64,000 nucleotides of DNA, taken from Smittia aterrima (Eukaryota > Arthropoda > Insecta > Diptera > Chironomidae). Numbering within the stretch: position 1 is the first letter of the stretch; each line of letters begins with the position of its first letter. The DNA lies in assembly GCA_033063855.1 (NCBI GenBank), contig CP093831.1:14694001-14758000 (forward strand), written 5' to 3'. The notes below the pieces were generated by a model. The model ran no database searches and was not told where the DNA came from. It saw only the letters and a list, made by a program, of their open reading frames with translations. Below are positions 48,642 through 60,935 of this stretch, in pieces. Position numbers and translations under genes: made by a program.

Positions 48642-50095
48642 CTTCGAAGGTTTGAATTATTTTTCATTTATCACAATTATTTGCTTATCCAACTAAACTT
48701 GCACTGAACTAAATTTAAATTTGTTTTGCCTTTCGTATTTAAAGAATCATTTTGACTCCCGCAACATCACATAGAGAGATTTATCAAAATAAAAACCTTA
48801 CGACACTTTTCACGTAAGTCTAATCAAAAATGCAAATGACTTTGTTTGTGTAAAATATTTTCTTTTCTTTTCGCTACGACTTAAAATTCCGAACCAAACT
48901 CTTCAAGCTCAAAAATTCGACTGAGCTCCAGCGACTTCAGCTTTGCTTCCTTCTTCATTCACATTTACTACGAAGAGACAGCTTTTCTTGTGTTTCATGT
49001 GAGACCCAAAACGACGACACAGAAGAGCACAAAAGTAACATTCACTGTTAAGCGATTCGCTTGAGGAAAACGTTTAAGTTAAGGAAAAGTTTTTGTGTGT
49101 AACGAATAAGTTTACGAGGCAAAAAGCTAGCCATCACACAATCGCATTTATGTTGTCTTCAGAGATCTGATCTGCGGGGAAATTCAAACCTTTACATGAG
49201 CATGCGAGTAGAGCGTTCAACGGACTTTTTTTTTCATAAGCATACTTTCGCTTTCGCTTTCCGTAAACAATTTCAAAGCTAAGAAATCGAGAGTGGCCAT
49301 CGTCGGATGTTTGGAATTCAGACAAGTGCTGAAGTAAGACGATTGTGTTCCACTCGATTGGCAAGCACAAACAATTAAAAGCTTCTTCCATTCGAATCAT
49401 CTGCTTTTGTATTTAGTGACGACGCAAATTTCTTTTCAAGAAATTTAAGTCAGGTTGAAGATGACATATGACGAAGTCTTTTTAACAAACACATGAGTGA
49501 ATTGCGACGGACGTTATAACAAAGACTTATCAAGACGTTTCTTAAAACCAATTTTTACCTCGTGCAGTTTTTTCAAACTATTTTAAATAACGAGTTTAGA
49601 TTCTCGAAGAACTTGTTTTTCCTATTGATTCAGTATATTTCGAAAATGTTTACTGTAAACGAAAAAGCAAGGGATTACGATCATCTTGATATACATATTT
49701 GATAATTTTTATGTAACACTCGCTTCGTACACAAATTGTTACAACCAAAATCTTAAACCGTGAAAAATGTTTTATTATTTTAATGAAATGATCGCGAAAA
49801 CCAAAAACCGCAATGTCGGAACAACGCGTAAACATTTTAACACGATCTTTGGTTAGTTGCGTTTACATTTCTCTGCTTCAGTAAAATATTAAACATTTCT
49901 CCTTCGTTGAATCTCTAGGCAAAGTCACACGAGTAATTTGTTTAATGACAAAGTCTCAAGGCACGTCTATCGATTTATCATCGGGGGCTTCTGAAAAAGA
50001 AAACTTTCTGACCTACGTTCAGGTTTTAGCTAACGAAATGATTTAATTACTTTTAAATTTCTCTTTCTCGGAACAAATTTTAATCTTTATTATGT
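48642..50095. other. intergenic between the two NRF-type genes
   Basis: It holds the upstream region of gene A and the 3' flank of gene B. An 88-codon minus-strand frame (49134-49400) has no recognisable features. Nothing else is supported. Confidence 0.5.
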
Positions 50096-50101
50096 TAACA
50101 A
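50096..50101 (-). terminator. poly(A) signal of NRF-type gene B
   Basis: AATAAA on the minus strand about 340 nt after the stop. A second candidate lies nearer, at about 50148. Confidence 0.3.
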
Positions 50102-50440
50102 GATCGAAAGCTCAACTTAATTGACAATTCAGTGAAGAAAATTAAGTTTATTTCCGATTCAAAATAATTCAACGTTTGCGTGAAATTAAATCTTCGCACA
50201 CTCATGTCGTCAACGATGCATTCATTCGAGACTAACTCATCCCATTAACGAATCGTCACATACAAACGTCGAAAGTGAAGATGAGCGGCTGGGTCAAGAT
50301 CTAGGTCGTTTTCGGCAAAAAAAACCTTTTTTTTTGTAACATTTCTCGTTGCACAACAAGCGTCATTTAGTTTTCATAACATGTCATAATGAAATTACTT
50401 TCGCATTAAGATTGTCTGCACTTGATGGACTTCAACCTAT

Positions 50441-53400
50441 TCAGCAATCGTCCGTGTCTTTCGTCTTCTCGACTAGTTTGTCATAAATAATGTTCAATAT
50501 CGTCAGCGCAGGGCCTTCAAATGTCACGTAGAAAGCGATTCCACAGACAAATGAAATGACGGCGAATCCGAAAAATGCGACGAGCTGTCGTGTTAGAAAG
50601 AGAAGGAAATGAAAAGATCATTAAATAGCAGTTAGAGAATGGCAATCGATTTAATGACTTTGCGTCTTCAAACAAAATGCTCGTCTGATGTCATCAAACT
50701 AAAGTCCGTGAGATTAGAAAAAAGTTACTTCACACGTTTTGTGGAGTGCCACTCGCCGATTTATAAATAAAGCTTTTATAGTTTAACAAAGGCGACTTCT
50801 GTCAAGGGGAATTCAGAAATGTGGTCAATGATTTCAAGAAAGAATAAAATTATTCTTTATACAATTTTTTTCTTGAAATGAATCTTCAAAATTTCCTTGT
50901 CACGTCATTGACGTATAATCCTCAGTGATCAGTCAATATACTCACAATCAGTTGAAAAGAGATGAAGACTGCGTTGTTAGATCCGAGGATGAGAACACGT
51001 AGAACTAATGGATGAATGAAGAGCATACTGTTTGATATTTTGCTGACGATTTGAAAGAAGTTCGATGAGAAAAGTTTGTTTATTGCGCCTGAAAGGAAGC
51101 AGAAAAATATTTTTGTTTGGTTGAGATGGTAATAAGAAAATGAGGAAATAATTCGACAAGATAATTCAACTCGAATCTGAATGAGCTGTTAATTTGACCG
51201 ATGAGCTAACAACAAGTAATTACTCAAATGTCTTGAGTAACATTAGCCGACTTTTTTTTTCTCGTCAATTAGGAAGTCGATTTTGATAATCAAACGTTCA
51301 CGTATTGTTCGACATTTTCTTAAATTGCTATTGATAAAGTAATTTGGACCAACCTGAGTGATCTGTCATTGATGCAAAACAAATCCATAACAAGACCAAT
51401 GACCAGAATGTGTGACTTATTGTTGCGAAGCTGTGCTTCACCCATGGATTCACGCTATCGAGTTTATATGAACTCATCATCAATAAAGCAAAGAGAACGA
51501 TGCTAGTCAGCCAACCGATCACATGAATTATTGGATGAAGTCGAACTTTTCGATCTTTTTTCATTGTGAAGTATCCAAAAAAGATTCCGACGATATAAGG
51601 TCCGAGATGAACAAGTGGACGATCGTAAATTCCATTAAAGTGCATGAGCTTTTCTTCGTCGGTCAAATTTCTGAAAGGAAAAATGTTTTGATTCTCAATA
51701 ACTCAACGGCTTAAAGATTCTTACGTTATTTGAGTGAATTTACTGCTTTGAACGTCCATAGCTGTCGTCGTGAAGAAAGTCGATGCGAAGAATCCAAGGA
51801 AGATGATGAAAGCAAACTTTTTACTATTCTTCGAAAGCATTAGAACAAGCAGAGAGATAAGGAAGAATTGAAGCTCGACTGAAAGATACCAAGTCCAAAG
51901 TGTGCACTAAAAGGAAGCAAAATAAATCGAGAACTTCACTTTAATTAAACTAGATCACTCACTCTCTCATTGTAAGGACTAAAGTTCTCCAGGAAAATCA
52001 AATTCTTCCAAATAGTATCACAAGTGTGATGGTCGTTAGATGGAACATTCAAAATACTGCTCTCGTTGAAATGCTTCATTGCGATCCTCAACGAATGGAT
52101 GACGGTTAAATAAGGAAGAAGAATTCGCAAAATTTTGTAGACGAGAAGGAGGAAAAAATGTTGAAAATGTTTGGCGATGCCACTCGCGTTGTTAATCTTC
52201 AGTTCACGAGATGATGTGAAAAACATTTGACACAACAAGATTCCGTTGATGAAGAAGTAAGAGTCGAAGGAGAACGATCCATTTTTGAAGATCAGATGAA
52301 TCAACCAATTCGTTTCCTTTGCCTCGACGTATTTCAAATTATCTGAAAGTAACAAAGTTGTAAAAGTTTCTCTAAAAGCTTTGAAAACTTACTTGAAGCG
52401 TACGACAACATTGTAGTCGTGTTGAGGAGAATTATCCAGAAGATCGATAGCACTCGAATCCCGTTAATTGCATTGTTTCTCTCGCAGAAATCATGTGGCG
52501 TGTCCGATGGGGTTGAAGTTGAAAGTTGATTTTGAAATGAAAATTTAAAAATGTTTCTGCGAGTTTCTCCAGCGACCTCGAGTGCATTGTCTTGTCGACG
52601 CTTGCGGCGTGGAGAAGCATTACAGTTCGTCGAGATGATGTCCAATGTTATGGTGTTGTCGGATTTGTTTTTCTGCAATTTTACGAGGTTCAAATGATTG
52701 CAATTCTTTGTTGAAATCGTCAGTGACTCAGCGTTCTCGTTCATCTTGAAGTTTGCCGTTTTGCTTGTACATTTCTTGACGTTGTCGCTCGCAGCATCAT
52801 CACCGACGAGAATTCTAAATTGGAAATCATTTTCACTTTCAAACGAGACTTTCTCCGATAAGTTTGTTTTACTCACTGATCGGATTTAACTGATTGCACA
52901 CACTTCGGCTTTGCCGATTGATCAATGCAAACGTTGGGATGGGAAGAAATATTTCGTTTGAACCTTTCGCTTTTCGTTGTTTTCATTTTCGATCGATAGT
53001 AACATTCGTAGACCGAAACGCCGAAATTAAGCATAAACACCACGGAAGCAATCGCTCTGAAAACAAATCAATTAATTTACGCTTTTAAGCGTTTAAGCTT
53101 CGATTGATCTCGTTTCTAGCCGCGCTTACACAATTAGACTGAACTTCATATCCAAATAAAACTTGTAGCTTTGATAAAGTATTCGGATCTCAACGAGCTC
53201 TGTGTCTTGCATGAGTTGATTGTCTGCGATGAGTGGCGCGAACGACATGACTTGTATCAAATCATCGTAGGAACATGAAACTGGCATGCAGGAGGTTTGA
53301 TGGATTTCGTGTTTCTAAAACCAAATTCAATGAATTCCGTCAATCTCTCTGATCACGTCCGATTATTATTCAATAAACTAACTCTTTCCACTAATCAATC

Positions 53401-54021
53401 GAATCAATCAACTTACCACGCTGTCAACGTAAGTCGTGTATTTTGAACTGACGAGTTGAACGAAGAAAGGAACAACGCTCGAAGCGTTTAATAAGTTACT
53501 GCTGTTGATGTCTTGTGAGATCAGAAAGTTGAGTTCATCGTTCAATTGATAACATTGATTAGGATGAGATGCTCTTTGTTTTTGCCCGTAGTAGAACCCA
53601 CCAGCATAGTTTCCCGAAGCGTCGAGCACTGACCCAAGAAAGTGAATACGATAAGGAATTAAATTTTAACTCGCAATCAAGAAGCGTGTAATGAAGAGAG
53701 CCGCTAATGACCCAACAATTTAATTAGTGATTCACTCTTTGAAATTCACTTTCTTTACTCTCATCATTATTGATTCTTTGTTTTCTTTGGTCACTCACGC
53801 TTGAAAGCCCACTTTGAGTCTTTTTGAAGACCATCGAGATATGTGTACATGCTTCTTATACATTCTTGCGAGATATTCCATCCAACATCACTAAACTCGA
53901 AGAACCTGATAAGAGATTTAGGCGAGAAAACCTCAAAACCGAATGTGACACTTGAAATCGTTGCTGGCTGCACATTTCTCAAACGAAACAACAAAACCAA
54001 CAAAATCACTTTTATTTTCAT
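50441..54021 (-). CDS. NRF-6-like acyltransferase-3 family protein, copy B (key histidine lost)
   Basis: Tandem paralogue of the upstream NRF-type gene. Ten exons (54021-53799, 53628-53417, 53314-53130, 53056-52877, 52814-52393, 52342-51963, 51906-51725, 51670-51354, 51088-50946, 50584-50441) give 795 aa with closing phases. A signal peptide covers about 1-19 (IKVILLVLLFRL). NRF-domain marks are SQECIRSMYTYLDGLQ, LDASGNYAGGFYYG and TSCMPVSCSYDDL. After the first membrane helix a hydrophilic Lys/Asn-rich loop of about 150 residues intervenes, longer than in copy A. In the acyltransferase domain the R-x10-H motif reads GIRVLSIFWIILLNTTTM: Arg is kept but His is Asn. FFFISGFL of copy A becomes YFFINGILL. 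It may be a non-catalytic transporter or scaffold. The exon at 52877-53056 is followed by an intron of only 62 nt. Confidence 0.87.
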
Positions 54022-54558
54022 TGCTTAAACACGACTTAACACCTCGCAATTCACGAGTGGTTTGCTACATTAATCCATTTCAATTGTTTTACTAACATTT
54101 TCGAGCGGTTGAGAGAGCTTTCGTTTTACATTTCCTCAATTTTTTATGCAAAGTCTGGCGGTTTATTGTCTGTGACGAGCTTTTCGTAGCGAGCTGTTTG
54201 CAGTGAGTTCAAGTTTATAATCGAAGCGTGTGGACTTGACTTTGAAGATGATTTTTTCAACAAATTTTATTGGAGTGAATGGAAATGAAAGTTTTATTTG
54301 GGATTTCAATGGCAAAAAAAGATAAAACTAAAATTAAATAATTTGAAAAAAAATTAGAACATATTTTAGAAATAGCATGAAACATAAAACATAAATTAAT
54401 GTTGAGCATGAGAATATTAAACGAATTTTATATTTTCAAATCCATTTAATCTACTACGTCGTCTCTCGATTCCCACGTCAACTTTATTTGAAAAGAAATG
54501 TTTTGAAGGCGGTGTTTTTATTTTCTAAAATAACTTTGTGATTTTGACAGATACAAAC
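54022..54558. promoter_or_regulatory. divergent promoter region, NRF-type gene B and CLPTM1L
   Basis: About 540 bp between opposite starts with no coding frame. An acceptor-like tttgacag ends at 54550, eight bases before the CLPTM1L ATG, so the CLPTM1L leader may be spliced. Confidence 0.4.
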
Positions 54559-56318
54559 ATGAAACTTTCGTGGACAATTGTTGTGAGCGGTGTCTTCATC
54601 GGCTACATCTGCTATTCGATGTACACATTCGCTCAGCTCTTCAGAACTTTAAGTTGCAGTGATGAGATGACTTGTTTCAAGAGTTTTCTTAACTCCAATC
54701 CTAAAATGCAACTTGCGCTCTTCACATCTCCTTCAATGTCTCCAATTTCCACCGACGTAGTGAAGCTGACAAATATCAGAAACTTTGATTATCGGGAGCC
54801 TTATACGAAGTGAGTAAAATTTTCTTTGAGATCCATGCAAATTTAAAAACATTTTCTCTATTTTAGTAATTTCAAAGTGGATGTCCCTCTGAAAACTCGA
54901 CGAAATGGGACACTCTTTCTTTACGTTGTTTTAGCTCTCGATGATGGATCGCTTGATTGGAAGGAGTTTCAACGAGACGGTCCAACTGTGATCAACCGAG
55001 TTCCTCTCACTCAATATGTCGTTCCTAAAGAAGCAACGTTCAATCTTCTCAACGAGGAGAATCCAAATGAAAAGAAATCAAAGAAGAAAATTCTATCAGA
55101 TCTGAAGACAAAGACTCACATCAAATCAAAAGTATTCGTGACTGTTTTAACTGATCGCGCTTCAATGTCACCACAAGACGTAGCACCTGAACTTGCTCGA
55201 ATGGTAAGAGTCAGTCGGAAACACGAGTTTCTCCCCATGATTCAAAGCAATGTGCTCAAAGAACGATTCAACTATCTCGTAGAAGTCAATAAGAATGTCA
55301 CAGAAATCAGTCTTGAGTTCAACTACAGCCCATCGTCTGTAGGGAAATTCAGATTGATTGCTCATATCGAGAACGCAATGAGTCAATTGACGGGTTTAGG
55401 ATTCGCTCCAAAGGATGTTGATGAAGTTAAAGAGATTTTCGCAGAGGCGAATCTTTATCTGCTCTGCGGTACATTGTTCATCGGTAGCATCCACGTAAGT
55501 TCTTTTCAGATACAATGAAAAAAAAAACTTAAGTAAATAAATTTAATTTTTAGACTTTGTTTGACTTCCTATCGTTTAAAAACGATGTCAACTTCTGGCG
55601 GAAAAAGAAGAACTACGCTGGATTGTCAACGAGAACTACTCTCTGGAGAGCTTTCAGCACAATCATTATTTTCCTTTATCTACTCGATGAGAGATCATCT
55701 CTACTCATAACCATTCCAACTGGCATTGGTGCTCTTATTGAGCTCTGGAAATGCAAGAAAATTCTGAAGTTAAACATAAGTTTCAAGGGAATTAAGTTTG
55801 CAACAGACGAGGGAAAAGATTCAGTTGCTAAAGCTGAACAACTAACGAATGAGTTCGATCGTCAAGGAATGAAATACTTGAGCTACCTTCTCTATCCTCT
55901 TGTACTTGGTTATGCTGTCTACTCATTAGTTTATCACCCGCACAAAAGTTGGTACAACTGGACCCTCAACTCGATGGTTAATGGCGTTTATGCTTTCGGA
56001 TTTCTATTCATGTTACCTCAGTTGTTTATCAACTACAAACTTAAATCAGTTGCTTCCCTGCCATGGCGAGCATTCATGTACAAAGCTTTCAATACATTCA
56101 TTGACGACATCTTTGCATTCATCATCACAATGCCAACGGCTCATCGTGTCGCATGCTTCAGAGATGACATCGTCTTCTTGATTTATCTCTATCAGCGGTG
56201 GCTTTATCCAGTTGACAAATCCCGAATCGACGCTGGAGCGAGCATGGGAGAAGTCGAAGAATACGAAGCAATCGAAGAACCTGAAAAAGAATCTTTGAAA
56301 GACAAAAAGACGAAATAG
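54559..56318 (+). CDS. CLPTM1L: CLPTM1-like protein (lipid scramblase family, CRR9)
   Basis: Endoplasmic-reticulum multi-pass membrane protein of the CLPTM1 family; the vertebrate member has been linked to glucosaminyl-PI scrambling in GPI-anchor synthesis and to survival signalling. Three exons (54559-54809, 54867-55494, 55554-56318) give 547 aa, close to the 538 of human CLPTM1L. An N-terminal membrane anchor (WTIVVSGVFIGYICYSMYTF) is followed by a large lumenal domain (NGTLFLYVVLALDDGS, LYLLCGTLFIGSIH). Then come FDFLSFKNDVNFWRKKKNYAGLSTRT and several helices with the signatures FMLPQLFINYKLKSVASLPW, MYKAFNTFIDDIFAFIITMP and DDIVFLIYLYQRWLYPVD. The tail is acidic, then Lys-rich. Length and signatures favour CLPTM1L over CLPTM1. 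Confidence 0.95.
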
Positions 56319-57786
56319 ATTTAAGATAATTGCACAATTGTTGTTCTAGGTATTTTCATATTTACGTCCCAAAAATTGATTCCATCACAATATGCAAATC
56401 AAGCTTGTTTATCAGTTGTGACAATGTAATTCGAGTGGTGTCAAGAGACTGAAACAATAAACAACTGAAATAAAGTTTTTTCACGAAAAAAAATGAAATA
56501 AAATGAAAATTTCTGTCCTGAGATAATTTTCCGTGACGATTGCACAATTGCATTCTTTTATTGGCCCGGACACAACTCAATCACCGAAAAATCTCGAGCG
56601 AAAGCCGTAGACTGGACAGGAACAATATAATAATTTATTTTTATTTAAATAACTTCCACACAAATTGACTGTAATAAAAAGTCATGGATACGAGCGACAT
56701 AAATTCGAGAGGAATCTCTATTTTTTAGTGCACATCACAGTGACATTCACCAGTAAAAAAGAAGCGAGGGCGGCCAATAAAATTTATTTGTTTTTATGTG
56801 CAATTTTTATTTTATGGTGATTTAGCGAGAAAAAGAATTTATTGTGCACAACGAGATGATTTCTCTAGTTAAAGTTTCTGCTCGTCTCTGCGCTTCGTGT
56901 CCGAGGGAATTGGAAAAAGTTTTTCACTCAATTTCTCAGCTTTTATTTCAGTTGAATAAGCAGATTTCGTGTCCCAGCCTTTGGCCTATTTGAATAAACG
57001 ATTTTCAATTCATGGCAAAGGATTTCTTCTTTTGATTCTGCTGAGGTGACGGAAACATCCAACTCACGTACTCAATATTCGATACTTTTGCTTTACTTTT
57101 GAGTTTTTTCTTTCAACAACGAGAAATGAAATAAAAGAAATGCCTGCTTGCGATGTGGGCCAATCATCTTATGCAAATCGAAAAGGATTCAAAGTGTTAA
57201 AAGCATTTTTATGTGATTTGAGGTTTATGTCGGTCGAGCGCTTTCTAGCTGTCATCGTCTCTCGAAATTCAAACAAGTTTCTCGCATAAATTCAGAAACG
57301 ACTTGAATGTTTAGATTTCTGCGATTGAAACTTTTAAAACGAAATCGAATGAGCAAGAATCTCGTGAGTGCAAGAAGTCAGTTTGACTTCACATTCGGTA
57401 ACCAAAAACATTATCCACTCACGTCCTTCATTAGATTACTGATCTTTCAAAATAGTTCAATGCAAAAGAATTAATTCTTCCTGAAACAAACCGATTCGAT
57501 GCTCAACTCGTGATAAAGATCACACGCCAACTTACGAGGATTTCTATTTTATTCCCTGCACGTGTCAAACAAAACAAAAGCGCAAATCTGCTTCCTTGAT
57601 CTTTGATGAAAAACAACGATTTGTTAATCATTTTCCATCTAAGCCTGTAAAACTGTAACGAATGCGAATTTACGCGCTTGGCAAAGCATGGATCAAGTTC
57701 GAGTAAAATATTGTGTAATAGGGGCCGAGCCCATCACAAATGAATGGAATTCAATCTTTTATGTCATATAATCAAGAAGGGTTTAT
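56319..57786. other. intergenic, 3' of CLPTM1L
   Basis: AATAAA at 56456-56461 is the likely CLPTM1L poly(A) signal. Beyond it no coding frame is supported. Confidence 0.5.
56456..56461 (+). terminator. poly(A) signal of CLPTM1L
   Basis: AATAAA 138 nt after the stop codon. Confidence 0.55.
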
Positions 57787-58095
57787 TTGTTAATGTCGTT
57801 TGGTTGCTTCGATTGCGGCTTACGAGCGAGTGATTCTTGGAAAGAAAATTATGATGAGAATTTTTCTTATCCTTTTGGGATTGACTTGCTCACGAGCTAC
57901 GTACAAATTGATGAAATCCTTCGGGTTCTGGTTGATAATCGTATCTCAAATAATTTTAAAGGAATGACTCAATTAATTGATTCAGAATCGAACGTATTTG
58001 ATGAACGGCAACCTCTTATCTATCTTTATGAGTTATTCATTGTCTCACATATGGCAAAGAAAGCCGTAAAAGAATTTTTACGAGCCGATGAATAA
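57787..58095 (+). CDS. possible orphan 102-residue ORF
   Basis: An uninterrupted frame with a balanced, non-repetitive composition (YPFGIDLLTSYVQIDEILRV, QPLIYLYELFIVSHMAKKAV), unlike the low-complexity frames around it. It has no signal peptide, cysteine pattern or known motif, and no intron or poly(A) evidence was tied to it. It may be an orphan gene, an exon of an unseen gene, or chance. Function unknown. Confidence 0.25.
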   Translation: MLMSFGCFDCGLRASDSWKENYDENFSYPFGIDLLTSYVQIDEILRVLVDNRISNNFKGMTQLIDSESNVFDERQPLIYLYELFIVSHMAKKAVKEFLRADE

Positions 58096-59901
58096 TCTCG
58101 AAACAAAAGTTGACCGATTGTCGATAAAAATGATTCAAAGATGATCGGAAAATTGCAATCGCTTTGTGATGGAGACAATCGGAAGAATAAATAAATTCGT
58201 TTTCTTTTGAGGCTTTTCTGAGATTTGTGATTGAAAAAAGTTTCGCAAAAGAAGGAAAATCGTTGAATTAGAAGAATTCTCTGGGACGTGACTCGTTTCC
58301 TTTATTGCCGCTTTCTTTCTCCTCAAGCGAAGCTTCTCCGTTCAAGGAATATTTCATTCGTTGGCTGTCATAAATCAGAAAAATCTTGAATGCTGGAAAA
58401 TTTTATGAAATTTTAAATAGCGATAAATTTCAATAAGTAGAGTCGAGGAAACTTTCAAATAATTTAAACGTGAAAATTTGTAAATGAAACTTTCATAAAC
58501 TCCTCGCGAAACCACAAGGGACGAGACACTTCATCAAATATTAATCAATAAGCGATGAACAAGATTGTGAACAGATTTCGACCCCATTAAAAATAATAAT
58601 TTGCCGAGCCCTCTTTTCTAATTTGATGCGGTTATCGTTCTCATATGGAAACTTCTATCAACGTTTGGTGACATGAAATCTAATTAGATTTTCGCTTTCA
58701 ACTCTCGAAACTGTCGTTGAATCTTTTTATTCATTCACCGTCTGATGATTTATGGTTCGAGATGAGTTAAGGGTGAGACAACGATGTTACGTTCGAGAGA
58801 GATTGATAAGAGTCAAACATAAATTAAATTTTTACGAGCATCGGACAAGTGAAATCTGATCGTTGGCGATAACGAAAACTCTTTAAAAACGAGTTTAATG
58901 CTGTCAACAGATAAGAAAGTGTCGTCACTGGTCTTTTAATCACGTCCTATTTAGCTTCCCAGACGAAACATAGAATGAAGGTTCAGTTGAGGTCGAAACA
59001 TGAAAATCTATTAAAAAAATTTATGAGACTTCAAGTGAAATCTCAATTTTAAGATGTTTATGAGCGATATTGAAGTGAAATTTATCTCGAGCGAGAGTCG
59101 AGACCACAAAGTTTCTTTATAGAGATTGATGCTTCATAATTTGTTCAATTTACTTTCATCTTACGGCGCAAGAAAAGCTTGAACGTCGTAATAAAAATGA
59201 GAAAACAAATCCCTAGTTAATTTTCACGTCAGGGATGTCAAATTGACGAAATTGGAAGCTGTAATGATAAAATTTATTTTCATTTCCTACCCGTCGCCTC
59301 TCCTATGAGGACGCAAACTTCTCGCTTAATTACTTTTTCAATTTCGGATCGAACTCGAAGCTCGAAACATTCACCTTCGACGCTTAATTATCATTAATGA
59401 AGACGCAAGGGTTTTGCTCTTTCCTCGATGGCAACTTTGAGATAAAAATTGTTTCATCAAAACCGTTTTCTGTCGACAGAAAAGTTTCCATCTGAACGAC
59501 TTTTGATATCAATCATTTGATTTAAATTACTTTCTTGCGGATGTTTACTTGGGGTGCTAAAAGTTTGATGAAAAACGAATCGGAAGTTTTTCCCTTCGAT
59601 GACGATTCGAAGGCGCTGGAACGAATCAATTTTGGAATTGAGATTGCTACTGATTGAAAAATTTATTCCTTTGGAAAAGGAATCGAAGCTTAAAGAACTT
59701 AACAGGACTAATTCACATTTCATTTATTTCAAAGTAACCTGGGCTGCGGTCAATGACCTAGAAGACTTTAACGGAAAAATATTTAAAACTCGGAGATCGA
59801 TCAAGTCGAATCAATTAAAAAAGGTTTTTTTTGTAAATTTAAAATTAAAGGAGAAAAACTAACTATTCTTAACCAACAAGACCTTAAATCAACGAACAAC
59901 A
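58096..59901. other. intergenic, upstream of the BTB gene
   Basis: No supported coding frame. It probably includes the BTB-gene promoter and leader close to 59900. Confidence 0.5.
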
Positions 59902-60857
59902 ATGAGCACAATGGAGATTAAATGGAAGAACTTTAGAGAACAACAAACTGACGCTTATTACAACTTACTCGTCGAAAAGAAGTTCACGGATTGCGTTCTT
60001 TCAGCTGAGAACGAATTCATGAGTGTTCATAAGATTATTCTGGCAGCAGCCAGCTCTTACTTCTCGGTAAACAATTAGTTAATCCTTTATTCGCTTCTAA
60101 TATTAATTTTCCTGATTCTTAGGATTTGTTTACTTTATCTGGATCTCGAGGGGACCAACAGGTTATTGTTTTGCACGGACTTTCTTACTCTGATCTGTCA
60201 AACGTCATCCAATTTATCTACACAGGAAGCATTGAACTTCCTTTAGAGGACCTAAGCAGCTTCGTCACTATTGCAAAATCGCTGAAGATCAAAGGAATTG
60301 AAGATTTCGCTGTGAACCTCAAAGTAGAGAAAGAGAATGAGAGCAAGAATCTCCATGAGGACACGAATAACTTATCGAATAGAAAAAGATGCCTCAGCTC
60401 TATCGATTTATCAACAGCTGGATCATGTACTAGCTTCTATTCACCGAAATTGAGCTTACAAGGATCATCTACTAAGTTCTATTCACCAAAATTGAGCTTA
60501 CCAGGACGTTTATCAAAGATTCCTAAAAGAAGTTTACCAACAACAACAGTTTCTGACGTATCGCCAACAGCTTCCTTCATATTCGTTAACGCCATCACAC
60601 CGCCAGCATCGCCTCACAAGCGTAGATCTCAATCGTTGGGACTCGAAGATGAGTTAAACAACAGTGAAGTCGTCTTGAATTGCAAATTTTGCCCTTGCCA
60701 GTACTCAAGCCATCAAGTTAGGAAGGATCATCAAGCCGTTTGCTGGTTCAATCCCGATCGCCGAGCGAGCTCAGATCAGAATTATACAAAGAGCTTGAGT
60801 GCAGATAATACGAAGAAGCTGAAAAATATGCGATTATCAACATTCATTCCGTTTTAA
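59902..60857 (+). CDS. BTB-domain protein with a single C2HC zinc-finger-like motif
   Basis: Two exons (59902-60066, 60123-60857; donor GTAAAC, acceptor TTCTTAG) give 299 aa. Residues 5-115 form a BTB/POZ domain of the insect tramtrack type: IKWKNFREQQTDAYYNLL, KFTDCVLSAENEFMSVHKII, LAAASSYFSDLF and NVIQFIYTGSIELP. BTB domains dimerise and recruit chromatin co-factors. A Ser-rich middle contains a perfect two-copy 14-residue repeat around FYSPKLSL. Near residue 230, CKFCPCQY...DHQAVC fits C-x2-C-x12-H-x3-C, a single C2HC finger. The usual paired C2H2 fingers or pipsqueak domain of this group are absent, so it may be a dimerisation partner rather than an independent DNA binder (inference). Confidence 0.85.
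60429..60512 (+). repeat. 42-bp in-frame tandem repeat, two copies
   Basis: Units 60429-60470 and 60471-60512 within the BTB gene each encode 14 residues around FYSPKLSL. The DNA copies differ at several bases, some of them silent. Confidence 0.85.
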
Positions 60858-60929
60858 AGTATCAGTGAGTTTCTGTTCAATTTCACATTTCTGTCTTATC
60901 GCAATGAAGATTTCCTGTTTTTAGATTTT

Positions 60930-60935
60930 ATTAAA
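60930..60935 (+). terminator. poly(A) signal of the BTB gene
   Basis: ATTAAA variant 73 nt after the stop codon. Confidence 0.35.

Noticed and set aside
49134..49400. 88-codon minus-strand frame between the NRF-type genes
   Set aside because: No splice partners in phase and no similarity to the neighbouring NRF exons.
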